Assembly (NCBI GenBank): GCA_947396885.1
Contig: OX377204.1
Coordinates: 38,897,975-38,961,974 of the forward strand
Source: Heligmosomoides polygyrus polygyrus
Taxonomy: Eukaryota > Nematoda > Chromadorea > Rhabditida > Heligmosomidae
Length of the DNA stretch: 64,000 nucleotides
Reading direction: 5' to 3'
Positions within the stretch are counted from its first letter, which is position 1. Each line of letters starts with the position of its first letter. The notes below the pieces were generated by a model. The model was not told the origin of the DNA and searched no databases. It was given only the letters and a program-made list of their open reading frames with translations. Position numbers and translations under genes: made by a program. Positions 23,376-34,145 of this stretch are shown here, piece after piece.

Positions 23376-23685
23376 TTAGGATGAGGATTTCACAGAACTA
23401 CAGTTAATTGAAAAGCAGGTGGCAGCAAATTGTAGGGTTCTCCTTCCTCGTCTAGTCGTAGCAGACTGTGCAGTCCGAAAAGACGTACTCCTCGTAAACG
23501 GCAGGGTTGGTCCCTCTCGCGCTTTTGCCTGAATTGCACTTTCGCCAGAAGGAGGTGGTGTTTCACTGCAGAACGATGGCATTGCGCCAACACGGATTAG
23601 ACACCACCACCGGATGGTAAGAATGTGGTCGGGTTCCGGATAAGTTATATCGTTGGGTGATTCCCATGTCCAGCAACCATTTTGC
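23376..23685 (-). pseudogene. RTE LINE endonuclease, piece 3 (split by mariner)
   Basis: On the minus strand, immediately beyond the mariner, the reading is WTWESPND, then DHILTIRWWCLI and MPSFCSET, then GESAIQAKA. This is the end of an RTE apurinic-type endonuclease (family pattern: WTWeSPng..raeiDHiLtnrrwcLldv.vvpSFcsGSDHrLLraki). The catalytic GSDH is degraded here to SETPP. Confidence 0.75.
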
Positions 23686-23687
23686 TA

Positions 23688-24968
23688 TTAGGTTGTAACG
23701 AAATAAATGGCACTGAACCACTGTAAATTTAAACAGTTAATATCTCGGCTTGTAGGCAAGTTTGTTAATCGAAATAAAAACCTCCTGATTCTACACATCT
23801 TTGCCAACGTGACACAAGCTTTTTTATCCCAGTAGCTTGAAAATCAGAAGTTCTGGAACTGACGAAATCTTCGAAGGCACTTTCGGCATCCTGTTGGTAT
23901 TAGGATATTTTCCCTACCAAGAAGTCGCCAAGATGCTTGAAGAAATGGTAGTCTGTTGGGGAGAGGTCGGGAGAAAACGGAGGATGTGGTAGAGTTTCAA
24001 TGCTCAGCTCATTCAATTTCTGCAACGTCATTCGTGCTACATGGGGGCGAGCATTGTCGTGCTGAAGGAGAACTCGCCTTCGGTTTACCAAGGCCGGCCG
24101 GATATCCTTCAACTTTTTCATCATTTCTTCAATTTCAATGCAGTACTTCTCTGCCGTGATGGATTCACCGGGAGGGAGGAAGCTGTGGTGAATAATTCCC
24201 AGCGAACACCACCATACTGTCACCATTACTTTCTTTTGGTGCAATTCCGGCTTCGCAAAAACCTTGGGGCTCTCATCGCTGTCCACCCACTGTGCCGATC
24301 GTCGCCCGTTGTCGTACATTATCCATTTCTCGTCACAGGTTACGATGCGATCAAGGAATGGGTCCGTTTCGTTCCGTAGAAGCAGTGCGGACGAGATCTC
24401 ATATCGTCGGTTTCTTTGCTGCTCAGACAGCTCGTGAGGCACCCATCTTTCCAGCTTTTTGGTCTTTCCAATTTCCTTCAGATGCCGGGCAGCTGTGTTG
24501 TGACTGACGCCAAGAACCTTCGCTATCTCTCTGGTACCTTTGTGTGGATCTCCTTTACCACATCTCTCAGCTTGTCCTCATCAACATCACTATGCCCCCA
24601 CGACCTTCATGTTCTTCCAAGTTCTCATCTCCATTCCGGAACTTCTGATACCAACAATACGCCGTCCGAATTGTGGAACATCCTTGACCGAATGCGGCGT
24701 TGATCTTCTCGTCCGCCTCCTTAGCTGTAGTGCCCAGCTTGAATTCATACAAGTAAATGCCTCGGATTACCCTTTTGTCCATCTGTAAAAAAGTCCATAA
24801 AACTCTAAAGTTTTCCTACGTTTACATAGAAAATTTGGTACTCGCCGGTACAGCAAAGTTTGCGCTTCTAAATGATATGCCACAAGTTACGGTTTGTTCT
24901 TGATCAAACGCGTAAAGACGCGCCAAAAAATGGCGCGAGCCAGTGCCATTTAATTCGTTACAACCTAA
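23688..24968 (-). mobile_element. mariner element, nearly full length
   Basis: Terminal inverted repeats of 28 bp begin TTAGGTTGTAACGAA at 23688 and end in the complement at 24968, with a single visible mismatch. TA flanks both ends (23686-23687, 24969-24970). Length of 1281 bp is standard for mariner. The transposase runs on the minus strand. The element is inserted in an RTE endonuclease sequence, whose two halves lie on either side. Confidence 0.92.
23900..24782 (-). pseudogene. mariner transposase, frameshifted
   Basis: The N-terminal HTH region opens at 24782 (FKLGTTAKEADEKINAAFG, then YCWYQKFRNGDENLEEHEGR). Reading frame changes occur at about 24590 and again at about 24540, after which REIAKVLGVSHNTAARHL and WVPHEL continue in the third frame to the end. 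The catalytic triad is intact in the last frame: D in TCDEKW, D in HDNARPH, D in SPTDYHFF, with 34 residues between the last two (DD34D). WVPHEL and SPDLSPTDYHFF are the two mariner signature motifs. The two frameshifts make it inactive. Confidence 0.88.
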
Positions 24969-24970
24969 TA

Positions 24971-25277
24971 CTTCACGAAGATAACGTTTCATAGAGAAGA
25001 AAGACAGAAAGAAGCCCAGTGATAAGGTAGTCTGTCCTGCTTTCGTTCTTCATATCCAAATCTTCCGACACTGCACTCGTCTTCGAAAGCCATCTCGATT
25101 CTAGCGTCGAAGTGCCCGTCAAACTTGTAAAAAGGACTTCTTGCTGCAGATAACTTCTCCCAGCTCGAGTTCGTTCTCACCAGCGGCTCCCGTTGGTGAT
25201 TAGCAGTTGATGACACATTCGGCTTACCGCGATGAGGATTAAGTCGAAGGAAGGCTAAACGAGGTAGCAGGATCTCG
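24971..25277 (-). pseudogene. RTE LINE endonuclease, piece 2
   Basis: Minus-strand reading EILLPRLAFLRLNPHRGKP, then SPFYKFDGHFDARIE and CSVGRFGYEERKQ corresponds to the middle of the RTE endonuclease (family: ...LsPRlaiLrL.p.r.kp ... fyKfvvGDFNAkiG ... iGrfG...RNenG). Several key residues are changed (GDFNA reads GHFDA). It lies between foldback copy B and the mariner. Confidence 0.75.
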
Positions 25278-25279
25278 TA

Positions 25280-28200
25280 CAATACCGCTCGCGCCGCACG
25301 GTCAAAAGTGGGCGAAAAAACGCCAACATAGCGTCGCAAAGCGTCGCACGCTCATAACTCCTTCAGTTTTAGGTTTTTTGAATAAAGGTTGGTACCATTC
25401 GATTCGCCTCTTCGAGATCTACACAAGCATGTGTAAAACTTCACCGGAACACCCGTATTTTCGACGTGGGTGGTCCAAAATTGGCTGGACGGGCGATTAG
25501 AGCAGCTTATTTCCCAGGATATGCGTGCTTTCGGAGTATCTCAAAGATGGCGTACGTCGCCAGTGCTCTGTCATGCAAGGAATGCCCCGAGAGTGCGCCG
25601 TGCACAATGCACACAGAACCTAACCTATCAATCGAGTGGGCAAGCGCATGTCCCCTGCGCTTCTATCTTCTCTCACTGGGAACTGCGACGTTTTCAAGAC
25701 TATTTCGAGCCGTTTGAAGAACGTTATCAGAAATTCCCCGCCATCCCACTCAAACTTTGGCGTGCGCCGTGAACAATGCATACAGAATCGAACCTTTCAA
25801 TCGAGGGGGGGACAGCTTGTAGACTGAGCGTTTGGGCACTTTTAACAGAAATTTCTTGCTGCCCTACTCAGGAATTGCTCCAAGGCTGTCCAGCGAGCCT
25901 TTGGAGTGCGCCATGAACAATGCATACAGAATAGAACCTTTCAATCGAGGGGAGGGGAAAGCTTGTAGACTGAGCGTTTGGGCACTTTTAACAGAAATTT
26001 CTTGCCGGCCTACTCAGGAATTGCTTCCTGGCTGTTCAGCAAGCCTTTGGAGTGCGCCATGAACAATGCATACAGAATCGAACCTTTCAATCGAGGGGGA
26101 GGCGACCGCTCGCAAATTGCACGCGCGGGCGTCTTCGGAGCACAATAGCTCTGTCAAGTTGGAACCTTTCAGGTTGCAGCTTGTAGGTCTTGTAGGCAGT
26201 CGAACGGTCTGCTAGCACGCCAAAGCAGAATGGTTTAGCATAGGAGGGGGCAATGTTATAGGGGTGCGAAAATGCAGGTGAGGCTTGCGTGACGCATTTT
26301 TTTCCGATTTCCGTGGACCACTGCGAGAAGACGCGGGGAGCTAACGGCATCAGAATGCGTACGCGAACAGACCACTTAAGGTACTTTAAGGTGACGGGAT
26401 CAGAACTTCTTACCTGCCTAAACTGCCTTAGCCCCAGCTGCCGTTTTAGGGCAGCGGGCTTAGCGGTTGAAGTTTCCTGCCCTCTTACTCGCCCATATTT
26501 GGGTTTTCGACACTCCCAATAGCACCACTCTCTTCTGCTTGAAAATCGCTATCGAATGCTATCAATATCGACCGATTTTGACAATATCCCATCGAGGACG
26601 TGGGCGCGCTAGGCCGAGCTGCGCGGGTGATGACGTGATCGAAAACCAATATTTTCGAAACTGGCCAAATTTCCTCGTGCAAACTGCGTCCAAAATCGTC
26701 TAGGGGTTATTTGGGGCGCTGATTACGAATCCGACGTCCGTTTTTGAAAATTCCGTCGACTTCGGTAGGTTTTGGATTTTTTCTGGTTAACTGATGGTGG
26801 TCAGGTCAGGGTCATCGATTTTGCTCGAAATTCGTACAGGGTCGGGGACTTATTCAGGGTGCCAAACACGATGCCGAAGTACATTTGGACGGTTAAGGGG
26901 ACCGCTCATACCGATAACTGAGGGTGATCGGTGATCCTGACCCGACCACCCTCAAACGGGAAGTAACCTGCTCAAGTCCGCGGAATTTTCAAAAACGAAC
27001 GTCGAATTCGTAATCAGCGCCCCAAATACCCCTAGATAATTTTGAACGAAGTTTGCACGAGGAAATTTGGCCAATTTCGAAAATACCGGTTCTCGATGAC
27101 GTCATCGTCAGCGCGGGTCGGCCTAAAGCACCCACGTCCTCGATATTGTCGAAAAATCGATTTTTTGAAATTGGTCGAGAGTGACGCAATTCGATAGAGC
27201 TTTTCGTTATGAATAAAACGGTGTTACCGAGAGTGTCGGAAACCCAAATATGGGCGAGTAAGAAGGCAGGAAACTGCAACCGCTAAGCCCGCCGCTCTAA
27301 AACGGCAGCTGAGGCTAGGCAGTTTGGGCAGCTGAGGAGCTATGAGCACGTCGTCGTAAAGTACCTTAAGCGCTCTGTTCGCATACGCATTCTGATGCCG
27401 TTAGCTCCCCGCGTCTTCTCGCAGTGGTCCACGGAAATCGGAAAAAAATGCGTCACGCAAGCCTCACCTGCATTTTCGCACCCCTATAACAGTGCCCACA
27501 CCCAAGCTATACCATTCTATTTTAACGTACTAACAGACCGCTCGACTGCCTACAAAACCTGCTTGCTGCAACCTGAAAGGTTCCAACTTGACAGAGCTAT
27601 TGCGCTCCGAACACGCCCGTGAGTGCAATTTAGCGCAACAACAGTAGATGCTCTCCGCGCTGTTGCTCGTCCTGATTACAGCTTTCCCAGTCTAAATGAC
27701 ACCATTCAATTCAGCATAAAAAGCTCTATCGAATGCTATCAAGCGTGGCCCAAATCGAAGACATCGACTTTTCGATGACGTCATCGTCCTTCCGCCGCGG
27801 CCTCGTCCTCGATGCGAAACAGTCAAAAATTGATGTTTCCAAAATCGGTCGATATTGATAGCATTCGATAGCGATTTTCAAGCAGAAGAGAGTGGTGCTA
27901 TTGGGAGTGTCGAAAACCCAAATATGGGCGAGTAAGAGGGCAGGAAACTTCAACCGCTAAGCCCGCTGCCCTAAAACGGCAGCTGGGGCTAAGGCAGTTT
28001 AGGCAGGTAAGAAGTTCTGATCCCGTCACCTTAAAGTACCTTAAGTGCTCTGTTCGCGTACGCATTCTGATGCCGTTAGCTCCACGCGTCTTCTCGCAGT
28101 GGTCCACGGAAATCGGAAAAAATGCGTCACGCAAGCCTCACCTGCATTTTCGCACCCCTATAACATTGCCCCCTCCTACGCTAAACCATTCTGCTTTGGG

Positions 28201-29170
28201 GTGCTAGCAGACCGTTCGACTGCCTTCAAGACCTACAAGCTGCAACCTGAAAGGTTCCAACTTGACAGAGCTATTGTGCTCCGAAGACGCCCGCGCGTGC
28301 GATTTGCGAGCGGTCGTCCCCCCCCTCGATTGAAAGGTTCGATTCTGTATGCATTGTTCATGGCGCACTCCAAAGGCTCGCTGGATAGCCTTGAAGCAAT
28401 TCCTGAGTAGGGCGGCAAGAAATTTCTGATAAAACTCCCCAAACGCTCAGTCTACAAGCTGCCCCCCCCCCTCGATTGAAAGGTTCTGTTCTCTATGCAT
28501 GTTCATGGCGCACTCCAAAGGCTCGCTGGACAGCCTTGGAGCAATTCCTGAGTAGGGCAGCAAGAAAGTTCTGATAAAAGTGCCCAAACGCTCAGTCTAC
28601 GAGCCCCCCCCCTCTCCCCCCTCGATTGAAAGGTTCGATTCTGTATGCATTGTTCACGGCGCACACCAAAGTTTCGCTGGGAGAGATTGGAGCTAATCCT
28701 GAGTGGGGTGGCGGGGAATTTCTGATAACATTCTCCACGGTTCGAAATAGTCTTGAAATCGTCGCAGTTCCCAGTGAGAGAAGATAGAAGCGCAGGGGAC
28801 ATGCGCTTGCCCACTAGATTGATAGGTTAGGTTCTGTGTGCATTGTGCACGGCGCACTCTCGGGGCATTCCTTGCATGACAGAGCACTGGCGACGTACGC
28901 CATCTTTGAGATACTCCGAAAGCACGCATATCCTGGGAAATAAGCTGCTCTAATCGCCCGTCCAGCCAATTTTGGACCACCCACGTCGAAAATACGGGTG
29001 TTCCGGTAAAGTTTTACACATGCTTGTGTAGACCTCGAAGCGGCGAATCGAATGGTACCAACCTTTATTCAAAAAACCTAAAACTGAAGGAGTTATGAGC
29101 GTGTGACGCTTTGCGACGCTATGTTGGCGTTTTTTCGCCCACTTTTGACCGTGCGGCGCGAGCGGTATTG
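25280..29170. mobile_element. Giant foldback DNA element, copy B
   Basis: It has the same termini as copy A (CAATACCGCTCGCGCC at 25280, complement ending at 29170). TA flanks both ends (25278-25279, 29171-29172). Arms converge on a loop at about 26760-26980 that is unrelated to the centre of copy A. Subrepeats with TTTCAATCGAGGGG and CAGCTTGTAGACTGAGCG occur at 25780-26100 and 28320-28640. Length is 3891 bp. It splits an RTE endonuclease frame: joining the flanks with a single TA restores VDFY at the junction, which fixes the boundaries. No protein gene is credible inside. Confidence 0.9.
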
Positions 29171-29172
29171 TA

Positions 29173-29420
29173 GAAGTCAACCAGGTGGACGATAGATGTA
29201 TGCATGACAAAGCCTACACCTCCGACATAGCGGGACAGAACCTTCTCCCACGAATGACACGTGTTCCGCCTTTCAAATGGCGCACGTACTTTCTCCCGGC
29301 GTTTCTTCGTCTCCTGCATTGAAATCTAGAACCCAACCTTTTCCAGAAGAGAACGGCGTTAGAGGACACTGTCGTGGAGTTGTAGACACAAAGTATGATG
29401 ACGCGTCGTGCTCTTGTCGT
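29173..29420 (-). pseudogene. RTE LINE endonuclease, piece 1 (5' piece)
   Basis: The minus-strand reading from about 29330 has MQETKKRREKVRAPF, then SWEKVLSRYVGGVGFVMH and IVHLVDF, matching the N-terminal endonuclease block (family: aLQETK.rr.dvr ... vgGVGFvvh.svvhLVds). Foldback copy B interrupts it directly after LVDF. The catalytic Glu of QETK is kept. Confidence 0.8.
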
Positions 29421-31194
29421 CTTGCTCCAGAATCAACGACGTTTTATGCAACCTGAAATTTCCATGAACCTTATCGGTTGTACATAGTACTGTACAACGT
29501 CGAAGCCTACACAGTCCAGCGTGCTGGGTACGAGTCTGGTGCTGTGCTATCGTGGTAAAAATAAGCCCTCCATGAACAGCCTTGCCAGGGCTGCGGTTCC
29601 GACTTAGCTAGGCTTCCGAAGAAACGTCGAACTACCTGCGGGAGATTAGGCACGCATTGCTACCTTTACACTACGATGAGGCGGTCAATCATAGGAGGAC
29701 CGACATGAGCTGATAAGGCATCGCCAAACCCGTGGATTATTGATAGCTTCGAATTCATGCTCGCATCTTCGATCCGAAAATGCAACGAGAGCAACAGAAA
29801 TGCTAAGGGTTCCAAAAGAGGCTTCCGAAGACTAGTTCTGAACGGCTAAGTTCCAACTTTTTGGGAGACATCGACTTTTTAGGTGCTAACAATGGATGGA
29901 ACTAACTATAACGAAGGAGCCTTGCTCGTAAAGGCTTTAAAAGAGTACTTCGTGCCAAATATGTAAGCTCGGGACAATGAGAGATCATTGGAGGGCTAAA
30001 TAACCAGAAAAAGTGACGTCAACCTGTCCGTCCAACAGAACAACACAACTAAACATCGGAGCTGCTTGAAGAAACTGGGAACAGATATAACATTTTCACA
30101 TTCGACAATATCTGCACGACAGAAGCTAACTATCAGATTTAGCTCCACTTCGACTGAGCACGACGGCAAGGATAGAATTCATTGAAATCCTATAGTGAAC
30201 CTGATTTTTGGTTGTTTCCCAACGACGTTCCTAGGTGCTAATTTCGCATGCAAAAGGCAACTTCTGTTGTAGTAGGCAATCATTCCTAAAAGCAGGCAAA
30301 TAACAGACGAACTGTGTCGCGACGCCAGTTGACTAAAGAAAAATAGAAGCGAGACTGCTAAAGGACATGATGGCTAAGAAGTCTTTGATATACATTGTCA
30401 TTTGCATAAGGGAAATACTTTCCGGAAGCTAGGTGTTGTTCATGGGTTCAAAGCCCACTTTTTGTTGAATTTTGTGGTTTACCACAGTAAATTTCACGTC
30501 TTAAGAGAAACCTTAATCGATGCCGCATGTGCGTGATGGAATTTAGTAAGGAAGCTTCAGTTGGATAAAAAACTAAACATCATGGATACGATTTTTGTAA
30601 GCGTACATGGACGTTTGAACTGTCGCTTGTTCGTACAATTTCCTTAGTGCTGACCTAGAAGCCGACGATGATGAGATCACGAGGTCCTGACGGTGTTGAG
30701 CGAACATAACGATTCGGAATAGGGAACTTTGCTTTACAGCTGTCTTTGGTCGCTTAAAGCATTGAATACGCTCTCATCAATCCAACCTTCCATGTGTATG
30801 ATTTAAGCAAGGTGATCTCTGTGAGGTTTCAACTTAAGGTGCTCCAGAAATATGTCAACAGGAGTGACCTCGAAAGGCACTGCATTGGGGAAAATCCTTT
30901 GGCGAACGAAGCAACAGCAAGAACTGCTCGGTTCCCGCTTCGTAGGGCCGAGTCCCAACTACAAATTGATACGCAAGGCGCTGACGTCATCCAGGGACCG
31001 CGTCTTCGCTGATTGCAGGGCGGCACCGCCTCTGAAGACGCACCAAGGCGTCCATCAGCGAGCAGTGCGGTTAGGGTGGTTATGGTATAGGCAGTGGGAA
31101 TCTGATGACATTACGTGACGAGCGCCATTGCAGTGTCGTCCCGTTGATCATCGAGAGTTGCTCGAGCGGTCGCCAGAAACGCCTTCATTCGTCC
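29421..31194. other. Intergenic stretch, nothing recognised
   Basis: No frame of useful length with a domain was found over about 1.7 kb. Short frames at 30794-31118 are not recognisable. Confidence 0.45.
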
Positions 31195-31950
31195 CTACAG
31201 CGTGTCAGAGTGCTCCAATGGATACTTCTCGCTTGAAGGACACGAATATATCGTGCCTTCAAGGCCTTCATGAAAAAGGCTGACCAACGCGTAGGTGGGC
31301 GTCCTAGTCCTTATCTGAGATTCTGCGAAATACAGTCGGTGACGGTTCCCACCCAACAGGAGTCTGCAAAACGCATTACATGTCCGACCCACCCATTTTT
31401 CGTCTAGTTGGCCCAAATGCCTCCGATTTTCGCATGTTGACGAAGCATGAAACTTTGGAGGCCTTCTTTCATTTGCGTGAATCGTGTCACTCCGAGTATC
31501 GTCCTTTACTCTCATCGTACTTGTTGTACAATGCTGATCATTTTTCATCATGTCTCCACAAAGTCCACGTTTCTGAAGCGTGCCTTGTCGGAGGAAGGAC
31601 AGTGGAGTGGAACAGGTGGGCACGGAGTCTGATGTCTTCTCCACCACTTGTTCTTAAAAGCTCTCCAAGCCGCTCGCTTTCCCCTACCCAGCTCCGGCAC
31701 AGAGTCGTTGTCGTTGGCCGTGTTGATGTTATGGTTCCGTTCGTGAAGTGAAGGTCGGCATCTGCTTTTCTCATTCTTGGCCGCCCATGATGATCTCGAA
31801 GGTGACGCCGAGCTTCGTGGATATGGTGTCTCTTTTTTGAACTCCTCTCTCCACGTTGACGACGTCGTTGAAGAATAGCTCATTCGTAAATCCACTGTAC
31901 AGCATATTAAGTACTCTGATGTATTGGATAGGAACACCCTGCATGACCAG
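31195..31950 (-). pseudogene. RTE LINE relic, RT C-terminal region
   Basis: Minus-strand frames give ELGRGKRAAWRAFKNKW, RLRAHLFHSTVLPPTRHASE then TWTLW, matching the RTE pattern rRRRaAWaaF ... lrAHLFdSTVLPaLcYasETW. A further downstream stretch, WVGRTCNAF, reads like the usual GHvmR region. Three frames are used within 750 bp, so it is inactive. Confidence 0.7.
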
Positions 31951-34134
31951 GGTCCTGGCCGGCTCCCCTCTAGTCGTTTTGCGTTTTCCTATTCAGAAAA
32001 CAGCTTTGCAGCTTATAGACCAGTGACAGTTGACAGATCGAGCGATTGTTGGCGCTGTGGTAAACCAGCAAATCTCCTATGTTTAGCGACATTTTGAGGA
32101 TCTTCTTGTTCGCAAAAACGGAGGCGACATAAGCAGGAACTGGCATGCGGTGAACATGGTAAGCCAGATCTGTGAACAACTTCAAAACTGAGCATGGCTC
32201 TACATACGACAACGGCAAGAACCCCATTCCTGTTTATGTAAAGAAGAATATCTGGTTAGCAGGGAATTTATCTTGATAAGAATTGAATACAAATGTGCAG
32301 TGGAGTAGATAGACGTTGTTCTCGAACTAGGTTTTACAAGGGGTTTATTTGTGTTCGCCTGGCAAGCAAATGGCAGGTTAGAAGTAGAAATATGGAAACG
32401 ACTAATCGTTCTGGTCCGTTGGTGATTTGGTGTAAAGTTTGGGAAGTGCATAATCATCGGCAGTTATGGAAGTTCTTTAAAAAAGAGTTCGCAACCCCTG
32501 ACTTAGCCTATCAGCTCAAGGTTCTAGAGCGAGAATTGGAATCGTTCAATATATGCAGCGTGAAATTGCTCTTCAATTACCTGAAGAAGAATGCAGCGTT
32601 CTCGCTGTCAGTGATCGCCTAGTGGAGCAATGCCGAGTCGAGTCAGCAGCTCTTATTTCACCCGTGATAAGAGCCGGAAATTCGCAAACTTCCTCTTGTT
32701 CTTCTTCGTTATCTCTTCAAAAGTGGCGAGACCAGAAACCGATAGTCATAAGGAGAGTATCTGGACGATGGGCACAGCATTTGCTCTTCGGCGAGTCTGG
32801 AGCAGTCGTTTCTTTGGTCCGCTCGGCTCGCCTCTGGACTTGCTCCACGCGTAGACAGCTTCGTTTTGAGCACAACTGTCATGTGGCTGCCAATCATCTT
32901 AGAGTACTGTAGTTGTACAGCAGCGTGGTTTCAACATCAAAGCACTTAAGTATTCGGAACAGCGTCAGCTTTCCGTCTTGCAAGCGAACTCGATTTTCAC
33001 ATAAATTAAGGTATGGTAGGCATTGTACATGTCAACTCCAAGCTTAGTAGTTATTAGGTCTCGACTAGGTCTCCAAATATGTTGTCATGCCGAAAAACTC
33101 ATCATCCTTGAGAACTCAGTGCAATTTTTGCGGAAAATCTTGACTTACGATATAGTGAATGTTTGCGTCATTCTGAGCACACTGCATAGCGTGCGAAAAA
33201 ATACGTGCAGCAATTAGCGGCCATGGCAAAAATGGTGGGAAGTCAAATCAATTAAGACTTGCCGTTTTATTAAGAGAAAAGATACGTTTGTTTATTGAGT
33301 TGGGGGCACATAGGAGCCAGGGGTAAAGCTCAGTACATAGCTACACCATTTCTAAAAGGGAACGATTTAAACAGCTCCAAAATGGCTACGTTGTTCAATC
33401 ACACCTCGTAGCGAAACGATTCCATGGCTCTACTTATTCTTAACACAGTTGAGCAAGGGAAATCCTCATGAGACCTATACAGAAGACATCTTTGGCGATC
33501 CTCCTACAGTTTGGAAAACGACCTACGGTAGCTTGAAATATCATCTTATTGGAGCATCAAGGTCGCTAGGAACATAGATTTCTCATAATAGCTTAACGTG
33601 GTTTTCGAGCGCAGTACATTTGACGCCTACAACGAGTTGTTCGAAAACATTTTGGAACTACCAATGCTATGCGTCGACCTTCGACATGCTGTGTGTTCTT
33701 CAAAGTTTGACAAGAGGATTTTAAGGCTTGCAAGGATTTTGAGGCTTACTTTTGTTAATGATCCGACATTCTCCTTAAAGCCGTAGTCATGCTGCAAAAT
33801 TTAGACACTGCAGCTTTAGGCGCGGCAGTTACAAATTTTTGAGACCCTGTGATCCTGAAACCAAAAGCCTGATCAAATAATGACGAAATCGCAAACACGA
33901 AGCGTTTAAGCACATTGGCTTCGAACAAATCCTGCACACGAAGGTCTAACAGCAACCCGCCTAATCGTGTGCTTCCTAGTTTCTTGCTAGCAGACAGAGC
34001 GAGTCCCTGAATAGAACTCTGACTGTTCACGATAGGCTACCTTGCTTAACCGGCAAGAAAAGCCCTGAATTTTCGCTTTCCTTCCGTCGGTACAGCAGTC
34101 GACAGCGTGAGTGAAGGTGCACTGTCTCACACTG
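31951..34134. other. Lipase upstream region, nothing certain
   Basis: Open frames at 31970-32227 (-), 32293-32622 (+) and 32553-32912 (+) have no recognisable domain. The sequence just upstream of 34135 is a plausible promoter by position only. Confidence 0.35.
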
Positions 34135-34144
34135 GTTTCTGCAG
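34135..34144 (+). promoter_or_regulatory. Candidate splice-leader acceptor of the lipase gene
   Basis: TTTCTGCAG ends a single base before the ATG at 34146. With no coding sequence upstream, this is best explained by spliced-leader addition or by an intron in the 5' leader. Confidence 0.5.
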
Positions 34145-34145
34145 G

